Positions 37,259 through 45,300 of a stretch of 64,000 nt of DNA are shown here, piece by piece. The position numbers were made by a program, and so were the translations under genes. Position 1 is the first letter of the stretch. Each line of letters begins with the position of its first letter. Under the pieces are notes generated by a model. The model searched no databases and was not told where the DNA came from. It saw nothing but the letters and a program-made list of their open reading frames with translations. This DNA is from CAWHYG01 sp963833505 (GTDB lineage: Bacteria; Eisenbacteria; RBG-16-71-46; CAIMUX01), in NCBI GenBank assembly GCA_963833505.1, contig CAWHYG010000007.1, positions 1,488,001 to 1,552,000 of the forward strand, given 5' to 3'.

Positions 37259-37440
37259 GGGCTACCTCCGGCCACTTTCCGGCGACTGATTTCCTTACGG
37301 CCACGGACTCCCTGCGGCGATGGACTCAACTCCGGCTACGGTTCCCTCCGGCGACAGAACCGGCCGCAGCGGCCGGAGACCCGACCACCACGCGCCCGTC
37401 GCTGCAACCGTCCTCGGACGCGCCGGACGTTCAGGCCGGC
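37259..37440. repeat. Degenerate repeat tract between ftsE and ftsX
   Basis: A 182-bp spacer in a pair that normally overlaps or nearly abuts. Words such as CTCCGGCNACGGNTTCC recur (CTCCGGCCACTTTCCGGCGAC, CTCCGGCTACGGTTCCCTCCGGCGAC), then CGGCCGCAGCGGCCG and GTTCAGGCCGGCTCAGGCCGG. No frame or SD suggests a gene. The ftsX SD lies at its minus-strand downstream end. Confidence 0.6.
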
Positions 37441-38139
37441 TCAGGCCGGAAACTTCGGCCTCGTCCGGAGCGGATAGTCGCCCGACACGCGGCCCGATTC
37501 CAGCACCAGCAGACGGTCGCCGAACCGTCTCGCCAGCTCCTGGTCGTGGGTCGCCACGATCACGGTGGCCCCGGCCAGATTGACCTGACGCAGAATCTCC
37601 ATGATTTCCGCTCCCATTTCCAGGTCAAGATTCCCGGTCGGCTCATCCGCCAGCAGGATCGCCGGCTGGTGGACGAGCGCGCGGGCGATGGCGGTCCGCT
37701 GTTGTTCTCCTCCGGAGAGATTCTCGGGATACTCGTTCCGCTTGGGGAAGAGCCCGACCTCGGCCAGCACCTGGCGGGTCTTGGTCTTGATGAGAGAGGG
37801 ATCGAGAACCCCCGTCATCCGCAGAACGTAGGCGACATTTTCCTGCACCGTCTTGTCCCGGATGAGACGGAAGTCCTGGTAGACGACTCCGCAGCGACGG
37901 CGCAGCTCGGCGATGGATCGCCGCCGGATGGTCTGGGAGTCGAACTGCTGGACGCGGACATGACCCTCGGTCGGCCGCTCCTCGAGTGTGATCAGCTTGA
38001 GCAGCGTGCTCTTGCCCGCTCCGCTCGCCCCGAGCAGGAAGGTCATCTCCCCGACCGCGATGTGAAGGTGGACGTCAGCCAGGACCCAGGCTTCGCGCGG
38101 ACCCTGGTAGCGCTTGTACACGTGGTCGAACCAGATCAT
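37441..38139 (-). CDS. ftsE: Cell-division ATP-binding protein FtsE
   Basis: A 232-aa ABC ATPase with Walker A GASGAGKST, Q-loop VVYQDFRLI, signature LSGGEQQRTAIARAL, Walker B ILLADEPTGNLD, and H-loop VATHDQE. The start MIWFDHVYKRY is typical of FtsE. Its ATG overlaps the stop of the S4 gene (ATGA). Drives FtsX and the EnvC-like factor at the septum. Confidence 0.93.
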   Translation of the reverse strand: MIWFDHVYKRYQGPREAWVLADVHLHIAVGEMTFLLGASGAGKSTLLKLITLEERPTEGHVRVQQFDSQTIRRRSIAELRRRCGVVYQDFRLIRDKTVQENVAYVLRMTGVLDPSLIKTKTRQVLAEVGLFPKRNEYPENLSGGEQQRTAIARALVHQPAILLADEPTGNLDLEMGAEIMEILRQVNLAGATVIVATHDQELARRFGDRLLVLESGRVSGDYPLRTRPKFPA

Positions 38140-38456
38140 GGCGCCGGCGGAGCCTCCTCCGTGCGCCCGAGGCGGCGGACCATGTCACGGGCTTCCTGGC
38201 GTGAAACCGAACCGGCAGGCACGGCCAGCACGACGACTTCGTCGACGTGACGTCCGAGCTCATCCTGGAAGCGGATCCGGTCGCCGGCCCTGACCTCGTG
38301 CGACGGCCGGGCCGGGCGGTCGTTGAGCCAGACGCGCCCTTCGCGGCAGGCCCGCTCCGCCTGGGAACGGGTCTTCATGAGGCAGAGGCGGCTCAGACAG
38401 ACGTCGATCCGGACCGCCGACGGCCCTTGGGCCCCGTCACCAGGTCGCGCGGACAT
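38136..38456 (-). CDS. S4-domain RNA-binding protein (HslR/RqcP-like)
   Basis: A 106-aa protein made almost wholly of one S4 domain: VRIDVCLSRLCLMKTRSQAERACREGRVWLND, then AGDRIRF. This matches the small stand-alone S4 proteins HslR and RqcP, which bind stalled 50S-peptidyl-tRNA complexes. ATG 38456 lies inside the end of the chaperone gene (20-nt overlap), and the stop overlaps ftsE by 4 nt, so it is translated as part of the run. Specific function is inferred from fold only. Confidence 0.8.
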   Translation of the reverse strand: MSARPGDGAQGPSAVRIDVCLSRLCLMKTRSQAERACREGRVWLNDRPARPSHEVRAGDRIRFQDELGRHVDEVVVLAVPAGSVSRQEARDMVRRLGRTEEAPPAP

Positions 38457-39898
38457 CCACGAAGAACTTCTTGCGCAGATCCACGAGCCAGGCCTGGGTC
38501 TCTTTGGCTTCGGCCTGCTGCGTCGCCATCTGCTTGAGCTGATCTTGGATTTCCGCGAAGGTGTAATCGGATTCGGGCTGCTTCCCCAGGACCTTGAAGA
38601 TGTGGAACCCGCCTTGCGCTTCCAGCGGACGGGAGATGCCGCCGACCGCGAGCGAGTCGATCGCGCCCTTCATGTCCCCGAAGGCATCGATCGGAACCCA
38701 GCCCACGTCGCCGCCGTTGGCCTTGCTCTGGGAATCGTCGGAAAAGCGGCGGACCGCGTCGGTGAAGTCCATCTTCTCCTTGCCGACCTGCTGAAAGACC
38801 TTCTCCGCCCGCTCGGCGGCGTTCTCATGGTCGACCTTCGAAGGAGGCGCGGCGAAGAGGATGTGGCTCAGCTCGACCCATTGGCCGGCGGAGTCCCGGG
38901 CCGTCACCTGGATCAGGTGGTAGCCGCTCGGGCTCGGCACCGGTTCGCTGACCTGTCCCAGCGGCAATGAGTAGGCCGTGGCTTCCAGCTCCGGGGTCAT
39001 CCGACCCTTCTCGAATCGTCCCAGGGCTCCGCCGGTTCCGGCCTGGGTGTCATCGGAATAGCGATTGGCGGCCTCGGCGAACGAGAGCCCGCCCTTGATC
39101 TTCTGGCGGATCTCGACGGCGCGGGCCCGAGCCCGGTCCAGGAGTACCGAGTCGGGCTTGATCTGGACGAAGAGGTCCTGGACCCAGAACCGCGGCGGCT
39201 TCTTCGGAAGCTGGGCGCGCTGGTCGTTGTAGAGGCGCACGATCGCGCTGTCCGAGACCGTGACCTTCGGGGTGATGTTCTTGCGGATCAGCTTGGTGAT
39301 CATGATCTGCTTCCGCGCGTCCTCCCGGTAGCGAGCCCGGAGGCCGTCCTCGGTCAGCCCCTGCTTCTTCAGCTCATCGCGAAAACCGTCTTCGCCCAGG
39401 TTGTGGATGTTGTTGGCGATGGCGTCGTCCACCGCCTGCGCGACCTCGGAATCCTCGACCTTGAGGCTCTCCGCCGCGGCCTCGAGGAGCAGGATCTGCT
39501 TGTTGATCAAGGCGTCGAGCGCGTCCTTGTGCGACTGCCGGTAGGAGGTCGTGTCTCCCGGCGTCTGTTGCGCATCGGCCATTCTGCTGGACCTGGTCTT
39601 CGACCTCCGATCGGAAGATCGGAGTGTCGCCGACCACGGCCGCGACCTCGTCCGCCGTCCGGCCCGCCGCCGCAGGGGCTGCCTGGGCCTTGCCCGCGCC
39701 GCTCGCGGAAGAGGACGCGCCGTTCCCGGCCGGAGCCGTCGGGTCGCTCTTGGCCGGAGATGCGCCGCCTGCGCCGGCCTTCGAAGAGGACCCCGCTTGA
39801 ACGGAAACCGCGGTCACCAGGAGAAGGACCGCGCACCCGCTGATGAATCGAACCAGAGACCGATCCCTGGAACCACCGCCCTGCATGTCACCCTGCAC
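38437..39898 (-). CDS. SurA/PpiC-type periplasmic peptidyl-prolyl isomerase, carrying a +1 frameshift near 39583
   Basis: Outer-membrane protein chaperone. The first frame (GTG 39898, AAGGAG 7 nt upstream) gives a signal peptide (CAVLLLVTAVSVQA), an Ala/Gly/Ser linker, and the SurA N-terminal entry DEVAAVVGDTPIFRSEVEDQ. At CAG-CAG-A-ATG-GCC (39589-39578) the natural continuation is in the +1 frame: MADAQQTPGD, then DALDALINKQILLLEAAAES and two parvulin (PPIC) domains (around WVQDLFVQIKPDS and ELSHILFAAPP) to the stop at 38437. The span is 3n+1 nt. Without a shift, the second part would be a 381-aa protein with no signal peptide. The decamer at the shift is the same as in PSP1. Confidence 0.85.
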
Positions 39899-40390
39899 CT
39901 CTTGACTCCTTCTTCCAGGAACTGATTCCAGGAACGGCTCCGGGGACTCTTTCCCAGGAACTGGTCCCGGGAGCTCTCTTCCAGGAACTCTCTTCCAGGA
40001 ACTGCCTTCGTCCAGGAGCTGCCCTCATCGAGGAATTCCATCGGCCGGCCCGACGACATCCTGCCCGGCGCCTTTGGGATGTCGGTTCGAGGAGACTTCC
40101 CTGCCCTCAGGCTCCCGGTGACGGTACCCTCCGGTTCCGCCAGTGGCAACGGGATTGCGACCCCGCCGTCTCAGGTTCCGGGGCGACGGGGCAACCGCCG
40201 GTTCGCTCCGGTCCGCCGTGCGACTTGCGCCCGGCCGTGCAATGTGCGGAGCCCTGGAGCGGCTGTTCTCCGCCGTCAAGAAGCCAAACCCTTGGCCGGA
40301 GGCGCCGGTTCCCGGTCCCGAACTCGTGGCCCGGATCTTGCGCCCCCGACCCGCTCCCATCGCGGATCGAGGGCCGGGGGAAACGAAGCC
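39899..40390. other. Divergent intergenic region (492 bp) with TTCCAGGAACT tandem repeats
   Basis: Between the chaperone gene (minus) and the pseudo-receiver gene (plus). From 39913 to about 40040 a word close to TTCCAGGAACT recurs about seven times with spacings of 14-28 bp, some variants reading CCAGGAGCT or CGAGGAATTCC. The half-palindromic unit (TTCC...GGAA) could bind a dimeric regulator or be a decayed minisatellite. The rest is GC-rich; no gene or clear promoter was seen. Confidence 0.55.
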
Positions 40391-40789
40391 ATGATCCCAA
40401 TTCGCATCCTGATCGTGGAGGACGCCCTCCCGATCCTGCACCGGTTGCGCGACGGGCTGGAAGCCACGGGCGATTTCGAGGTCTTCACCGCCTCCTCCGC
40501 TCCGGCGGGACTGCTTGGCCTGGCTCGGCTTCAGCCGGATGTGCTCATTCTCCAGCCGCAGACCGGGCGCGGATCGCTGGAGGAGTGGCGGCGCGCCATC
40601 GAGAGGTACCGGGCGGGCCGTTCGCTCGCGGTCCTGGTCATGAGCGCGAGAATTCCGTCCCGCGCACGGGAGATCCTCGATGGAATGGCCGATCTGGGAG
40701 TGGTGGACCGATTTCCACACCCGCGCCTGATTCACAGGCTCGTGACCACCTGGGCGGGACATGAGCCGGCCGCAAGTCGTGCCGGCTGA
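40391..40789 (+). CDS. Pseudo-receiver (CheY-like) protein lacking the phospho-acceptor Asp
   Basis: A 132-aa single-domain protein with the CheY fold: IRILIVEDALPIL with the acidic pair (E-D), and VLVMSAR for the Thr/Ser switch strand. Where a receiver has the phospho-accepting Asp (PDVLLLD), this one reads PDVLILQPQ, so Asp is replaced by Gln. The conserved Lys before Pro near the end is also absent (VDRFPHP). It probably cannot be phosphorylated. It lies 33 bp upstream of the HD-GYP gene on the same strand and may feed a signal to it (inference). ATG 40391 gives the normal receiver N-terminus. Confidence 0.75.
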   Translation: MIPIRILIVEDALPILHRLRDGLEATGDFEVFTASSAPAGLLGLARLQPDVLILQPQTGRGSLEEWRRAIERYRAGRSLAVLVMSARIPSRAREILDGMADLGVVDRFPHPRLIHRLVTTWAGHEPAASRAG

Positions 40790-40822
40790 CGACCGGCCCA
40801 AGGGACAGCTCGGGGGAAGACG

Positions 40823-42403
40823 ATGGACATGACGGGCACGGCGCCGGCGGAACTCTCCTGCTTTGCGCGATCGGAGAGCCTCCTCAAGAGCACGGCGGAC
40901 CTGCTCGACCTGCATCTCGAACTGTGGGCCGACGGACCGTTCCCGCTCGTGTCCTGCCGGCCCTACGCCGCCTGCCAGGCCTGCGAGCGGAGAACGCCCG
41001 GGCCGTTCCGGCGTTGCTCGACGGCCCGCGGTCGCGCGGCCCGCGCCGCCGCCTCGCGCGCCGAGGTCGTGACGTGGACCTGCGCGCACGGGCTCTCCAT
41101 CCGGGCGTTTCCGATTCCGGGCCGGGAAGCGGCCGGCGGCGGGCTGGTCGCCGTGAACGGCGCTCCGGTGGACGCGGCGAAGCGGGCCTTCCTCGAGGAC
41201 CTGGCGCGCCTGCTGTCGGACCAGCTCCTGCTCCACCGGGAGATGTCAAGCCTGAACGGTGAGCTCTCGGCCCGGTACGACGAGTTGCACATGCTGTACA
41301 ACATCGCCGGCCGGCTCACCAGCGAGGAGGATCTGCGGCAGGCTCTCCGCATGATGCTGGCCCAGACCCGGGAGGCGGTGGAAGCCGACGCCGCCCTTCT
41401 GTTCGTGCGCGACGGCAAGATCCGGGAGGCCATCGTGCGGCCCCATGCGGGAATCCCGGAGGACGAGCCGGCGCGAACCTGGAGCCGCCTGGCCCAGACG
41501 CTTCACCGCCGCATTGAAGAGGGCGGGCGGCGTTACTTCGTCGGCCGTCCTTGGGCGGCGCCCGACGATCCCGCCCCCTTCCGGCCGGAGACGCAGGCGC
41601 TGGCCGTCAGCGTCCTCCGGAAGGGCGGCCTCCAGGGCATCCTGGCCCTGCTCCATTTCGGTCCCGGCCGCGACTTCCGCTCCAGCGACATCAAGCTGCT
41701 GGAGTCGCTCTCGGAGCAGGTGTCGCTGGCGGTCGTGAACTCGGAGTTGTACGAAGACCTCAAGGACTTCCTCATGGCCACGGTCAAAAGCCTGGTCGGC
41801 GCGATCGAGGCCAAGGACTCCTACACCAGTGGCCACTCCGAGCGGGTCAATCTCGTCTCCATGCTCATCGGGAAGCAGCTCGAGCTCCCCCCTTCGGAGA
41901 TGGAAACCTTGCGGTGGGCCTCCATCCTCCATGACGTCGGCAAGATCGGCATGCCCGAAGCGATCCTGCGGAAGCCGGGGCGCCTGACCGACGAGGAGTA
42001 TGAGATCATCAAGCTGCATCCCGAGCGCGGCTACCAGCTTCTCTCCCCCATCCGACAGCTCGCCGCCGCGGCCGTCCACGTGCGCGCCCACCATGAGAAG
42101 TTCGACGGCCGGGGCTATCCGGACGGGCTTCGCGGGGAAGCGATCCCCCGGCTCGCCCGCATCATCGCGGTGGCGGACACCTATGACGCGCTGACCAGCA
42201 CCCGCTCGTACCGCAGCGCCCGCACCCTCGATTTTGCCCTGGGCGAGATCCGGCGCGCCGCCGGCACCCAGCTCGACCAGGAGGCGGTGGAGGCGTTCTC
42301 CGGGCTCGTCCCGTTCCTTCGCGAGCACGGGATCATGATCAACGAGGATCCGGAGCTGGAGCAGGTCGAATCGGGCGCTGGAGAGGACACAAGAGCCGCC
42401 TGA
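40823..42403 (+). CDS. PocR-like/GAF sensor with HD-GYP phosphodiesterase
   Basis: A 526-aa signalling protein. Residues about 15-130 look like a PocR-type sensory domain, with spaced cysteines in CRPYAACQACER, FRRCSTARG and WTCAHGLSIRAFPIPG. A short coiled linker follows, then GAF (about 150-310). The HD-GYP domain (about 320-500) has HSERVNLVS, HDVGKIGMPEAIL, HHEKFDGRGYPDGL and VADTYDALTS. All HD-GYP metal ligands seem present, so c-di-GMP hydrolysis to pGpG/GMP is likely. No membrane segment, so cytoplasmic. The Cys-rich N-terminus might bind a cofactor or metal (inference). Confidence 0.88.
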   Translation: MDMTGTAPAELSCFARSESLLKSTADLLDLHLELWADGPFPLVSCRPYAACQACERRTPGPFRRCSTARGRAARAAASRAEVVTWTCAHGLSIRAFPIPGREAAGGGLVAVNGAPVDAAKRAFLEDLARLLSDQLLLHREMSSLNGELSARYDELHMLYNIAGRLTSEEDLRQALRMMLAQTREAVEADAALLFVRDGKIREAIVRPHAGIPEDEPARTWSRLAQTLHRRIEEGGRRYFVGRPWAAPDDPAPFRPETQALAVSVLRKGGLQGILALLHFGPGRDFRSSDIKLLESLSEQVSLAVVNSELYEDLKDFLMATVKSLVGAIEAKDSYTSGHSERVNLVSMLIGKQLELPPSEMETLRWASILHDVGKIGMPEAILRKPGRLTDEEYEIIKLHPERGYQLLSPIRQLAAAAVHVRAHHEKFDGRGYPDGLRGEAIPRLARIIAVADTYDALTSTRSYRSARTLDFALGEIRRAAGTQLDQEAVEAFSGLVPFLREHGIMINEDPELEQVESGAGEDTRAA

Positions 42404-42423
42404 TCCGGGGCCTCCGCCGGTCA

Positions 42424-42502
42424 GCCGAGGAGTGACGGCAAGCGCAACCCAGTCACGGCGGGCAGATTCGCTGCCACAACCGGGATTCGTGAATGATGCG
42501 GG
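42424..42502. repeat. Dispersed repeat copy B (79 bp)
   Basis: The same family as 2432-2513 and 54408-54489 but more diverged. It lies between convergent genes and abuts the spoVG stop codon at 42503, ending GAATGATGCGGG in place of GAATAATGCGGG. No gene is encoded. Confidence 0.7.
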
Positions 42503-42811
42503 CTACGGATCGGCCGCCGTCCAGTCCCGCTGCGCGAGCTGTTCCTGAAACGCCCGCCGGACCCGATCTTCAATCTCCCGCCGGCTTTCTTCCGTGATGG
42601 GATGCGCCACCGTGGTCCAGGTGCCGTTCGCGGTGAGCTGGCGGGGCATGAGGATGGCGTAGGTTCCGTCCTTGCGCCGGAGCACCCGGATCTCGTGCAC
42701 GACGAATGCACCCCACAGCGTCACGGAGACGAACGCGAGAATGGGCGACGTCCTCGTGAGCTGGACCCGGACCTCCGTCACCATGGGATCACGCGCGTGC
42801 TCGGATTCCAT
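42503..42811 (-). CDS. spoVG: SpoVG-family regulator
   Basis: A protein of about 102 aa with the SpoVG core: VTEVRVQLTR, then FVSVTLWGAFVVHEIRVLRRKDG, YAILMPRQL, and VAHPITEESRREIEDRVRRAF. SpoVG binds nucleic acid and regulates division, virulence or metabolism in Bacillus, Borrelia and others, and also occurs in non-sporulating lineages. ATG 42811 has a weak AGGGG SD; ATG 42784, nearer the conserved core, is possible but has none. The dispersed repeat abuts its stop. Confidence 0.85.
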   Translation of the reverse strand: MESEHARDPMVTEVRVQLTRTSPILAFVSVTLWGAFVVHEIRVLRRKDGTYAILMPRQLTANGTWTTVAHPITEESRREIEDRVRRAFQEQLAQRDWTAADP

Positions 42812-43036
42812 TCCCAGCCCCTGACTTGGATCGGACTCAGACAAGTCTAGCACGTCAGGAGGCCCGCCGGCCGGAATGCTTCAGGGCCACCCCTCCTCGC
42901 AACCTGAAATTCGTGCCATCACCTCATTGCTGAAACGCCCGATGCCATCTAGCCTCGGACGCATGTCTCCGGAACCGTTGCCACGCCGCGGGCCGTCGCC
43001 CGCCGGGTCCGCCCGCGCCCGACCGAGGGCGGCCTC

Positions 43037-43921
43037 ATGACCGCGGGGTTCCACGCGATCCTGGGCTCCATGCTCGAGGTGTACGGGCTGGTGGCATGCG
43101 CGTGGCTGTACGCCCGGCGGTTCCGGCCCGACCTCACGGACATGCTCCGCCTCGGCATGCACGTCTTCGTGCCGGCTCTCACCTTCGTCGCGATCCTGGA
43201 TGCGCATCTGGAGCTGCGCGATCTCTCGGCGGTGACCGCGGCCACGCTGATCCAGATCGGGTCGGGCCTCTTCCTGGGCTGGATCGCGCTTCGCCTGGCC
43301 GGATGGAAGTCGGAGCGGGAGCTGCTCCTGCCGATCTGCTTCGTCAATTCCGCGTACCTGGCCTACCCGGTGATGCTGGCCAACTACGGACAGGAAGGGC
43401 TTTCCCGCGGAGTCCTGTCGAACACGGTCACGACCGTGGTCATGTTCACGGTCGGCGTCTTGTTGCTGCACGGGCGGTCCCGGATCGGCCGGGCCTTGCG
43501 CGAGCCCGTCTTCTGGGCGGTTTGCGCGGCGGGCTTGCTCCGGATCCTGAGGATCCATCCGCCCGATCTCGTTCTCAGGGTTCCGCGCCTGGCCGCGGGA
43601 GCGGCCGTCCCCGTCATGCTGGTGATCTTCGGCGCGGCTCTGGCTCGGACGAGGCTGACTTCCCTGCCCAAGGCGGTCCTGGGGACGGTGATGCGCTACG
43701 CCAGCGGCGCGGCCGGTCTGGTTCTCGCGCTCCGGCTGCTGCATCCGACCGGGATCCTGCGGTCCGTCCTGATCGTCTACGCGCTTCTTCCCTCGGCCGT
43801 GATCAACGTCCCGATGACCGAAGAGGCGGGCCGGGATGCCGAGACGGTGGCCTCCATCGTGCTCCTGGCCTCGCTGGTCAGCGTGATCCTGCTGCCGATC
43901 GTCATGGCGATGATCCGGTAG
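43037..43921 (+). CDS. AEC-family (auxin-efflux-carrier-like) transporter
   Basis: A 294-aa membrane protein with about ten helices. The crossover region LLPICFVNSAYLAYPVMLANYG and the later PSAVINVPMTEEAGRDAE match the AEC/BART family of carboxylate or auxin-type permeases; the substrate is unknown. Its stop is immediately next to the stop of the convergent SDR gene (no gap), so the two transcripts must overlap. ATG 43037 gives a normal N-terminus, with GAGGGCGG upstream. Confidence 0.82.
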   Translation: MTAGFHAILGSMLEVYGLVACAWLYARRFRPDLTDMLRLGMHVFVPALTFVAILDAHLELRDLSAVTAATLIQIGSGLFLGWIALRLAGWKSERELLLPICFVNSAYLAYPVMLANYGQEGLSRGVLSNTVTTVVMFTVGVLLLHGRSRIGRALREPVFWAVCAAGLLRILRIHPPDLVLRVPRLAAGAAVPVMLVIFGAALARTRLTSLPKAVLGTVMRYASGAAGLVLALRLLHPTGILRSVLIVYALLPSAVINVPMTEEAGRDAETVASIVLLASLVSVILLPIVMAMIR

Positions 43922-44629
43922 TCAGAGCGCTCCTCCGGCCGGCCCCAGGCGGATCTCCTCCACCACGCCGTTCCCCGACTCGAGCAGCGAGGCCGCGACG
44001 ACGCGCGCGACCTCATCCGGCTTCATCATGCGCGAACGGTCCCACCCGGGCCCGAGCCGGTCCCAGAGAGGGGTGTCGGTGGCGCCGGGAAGCACCACCG
44101 TGACCGTGATGGCGAAGGGACGGAGTTCGGCCCGCAGAGATTCCATGAAGCCGCGGGCCCCGAACTTGGCGGCGGTGTAGGCGGTGGATCCGCCGAACGC
44201 CTGCCGGGAAGCGATGGAAAGAATCGCCGCGATGTGCCCGTGGCCGAGCAGCCGGAATCGCGGAACGACGGCGCGGACGACGTGAAAGAGGCCCGTCAGG
44301 TTCGCGCCCATCATCTCGGACCAGACCTCGCCGGTCGTTTCTTCGATCGGCAGGAAGACCGCGGACCCGGCGCTGTAGACGAGCGTGTCGACCGGTCCGA
44401 GGCGGGCCTCCGCTTCGGAGATCGCGGCCTCGACCGCGCGGGGATCGAGCACGTCGGCCGGCACGGCGGCGTGACGCTCATCCCCTCCCGGAAGCGCACG
44501 GGCGAGCTCCGCCAGCGCCGCGCGGCGGCGGGCCAGAAGCGCCAGGCGATGGCCGTCCCCGGCGAGCCGGTGCGCGAGCGCCAGCCCGATTCCGGAGGAG
44601 GCTCCGGCCAGAAGGATGCGCCGCGGCAT
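43922..44629 (-). CDS. Short-chain dehydrogenase/reductase, candidate sepiapterin reductase-like
   Basis: A 235-aa SDR: cofactor loop GASSGIGLAL (about 9-18), Arg-rich segment after beta 2 (ALLARRRAAL) favouring NADPH, and catalytic Ser, Tyr and Lys in ILSIASRQAFGGSTAYTAAKFG. It follows folE by 3 bp and a PTPS/QueD gene lies before that, a trio that in other bacteria makes tetrahydrobiopterin. A sepiapterin reductase role is inference from context; the sequence alone only supports SDR. Confidence 0.85.
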   Translation of the reverse strand: MPRRILLAGASSGIGLALAHRLAGDGHRLALLARRRAALAELARALPGGDERHAAVPADVLDPRAVEAAISEAEARLGPVDTLVYSAGSAVFLPIEETTGEVWSEMMGANLTGLFHVVRAVVPRFRLLGHGHIAAILSIASRQAFGGSTAYTAAKFGARGFMESLRAELRPFAITVTVVLPGATDTPLWDRLGPGWDRSRMMKPDEVARVVAASLLESGNGVVEEIRLGPAGGAL

Positions 44630-44632
44630 CGG

Positions 44633-45238
44633 TCAGGCCCGGCCTCTCAGCAGGTTGATGAACTCGGCGCGCGTTCCCCGATCATGCCGGAAGACGCCGA
44701 GCATGGCGCTCGTGGTGGCCCAGGCGTTCTGCTTCTCGATCCCTCGCATCGCCATGCAGAGATGAAAGCCTTCCAGCACAACGCCGACGCCCAGGGGATT
44801 GATCGCATCCTGGATCGACTGCGCGATCTGCTGCGTCATCCGCTCCTGGATCTGCAGGCGGCGCGCGTAGACCTCGACGATGCGCGGCAGCTTGGACAGC
44901 CCGATGATCTTGCCGTTCGGAAGATAGGCGACGTGCGCCTGGCCCGAAAAGGGCAGCAGGTGATGCTCGCAGAGGGAGTAGAAGTCGATGTCCCGGACGA
45001 TGACCATCTCATCATAAGGCTCGTCGAAGACGGCGCCGTTCAGGACGTCCTCGACCCGGGTCTGGTATCCCGAGGTGAGAAAGCGCAGGGCCCGCGCCAT
45101 GCGGCCGGGCGTCCCCTGAAGCCCCGCCCGGTCCGGATCCTCTCCCAGAAGCTCGAGCTGGCGGCGGGCCAGCGCCTGCAGCGGATCGGCCTCTCCGGCC
45201 CGTAGACCGGCAGCTTCCGGAGGACCGGAATCAGGCAT
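44633..45238 (-). CDS. folE: GTP cyclohydrolase I
   Basis: Makes 7,8-dihydroneopterin triphosphate from GTP. The 201 aa include DIDFYSLCEHHLLPFSGQAHVAYLP (zinc Cys and His, substrate pocket), KLPRIVEVYARRLQIQERMT, and GFHLCMAMRGIEKQNAW with the third zinc ligand Cys. ATG 45238 is supported by GGAGGGGGAGG upstream; the longer frame overlaps queD. Middle gene of the pterin cluster. Confidence 0.95.
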   Translation of the reverse strand: MPDSGPPEAAGLRAGEADPLQALARRQLELLGEDPDRAGLQGTPGRMARALRFLTSGYQTRVEDVLNGAVFDEPYDEMVIVRDIDFYSLCEHHLLPFSGQAHVAYLPNGKIIGLSKLPRIVEVYARRLQIQERMTQQIAQSIQDAINPLGVGVVLEGFHLCMAMRGIEKQNAWATTSAMLGVFRHDRGTRAEFINLLRGRA

Positions 45239-45300
45239 CGATGGCCTCCCCCTCCGGCATCGTCGCGACCGAGGCGTGCCCGAGGATTCCGGATGGCTGA

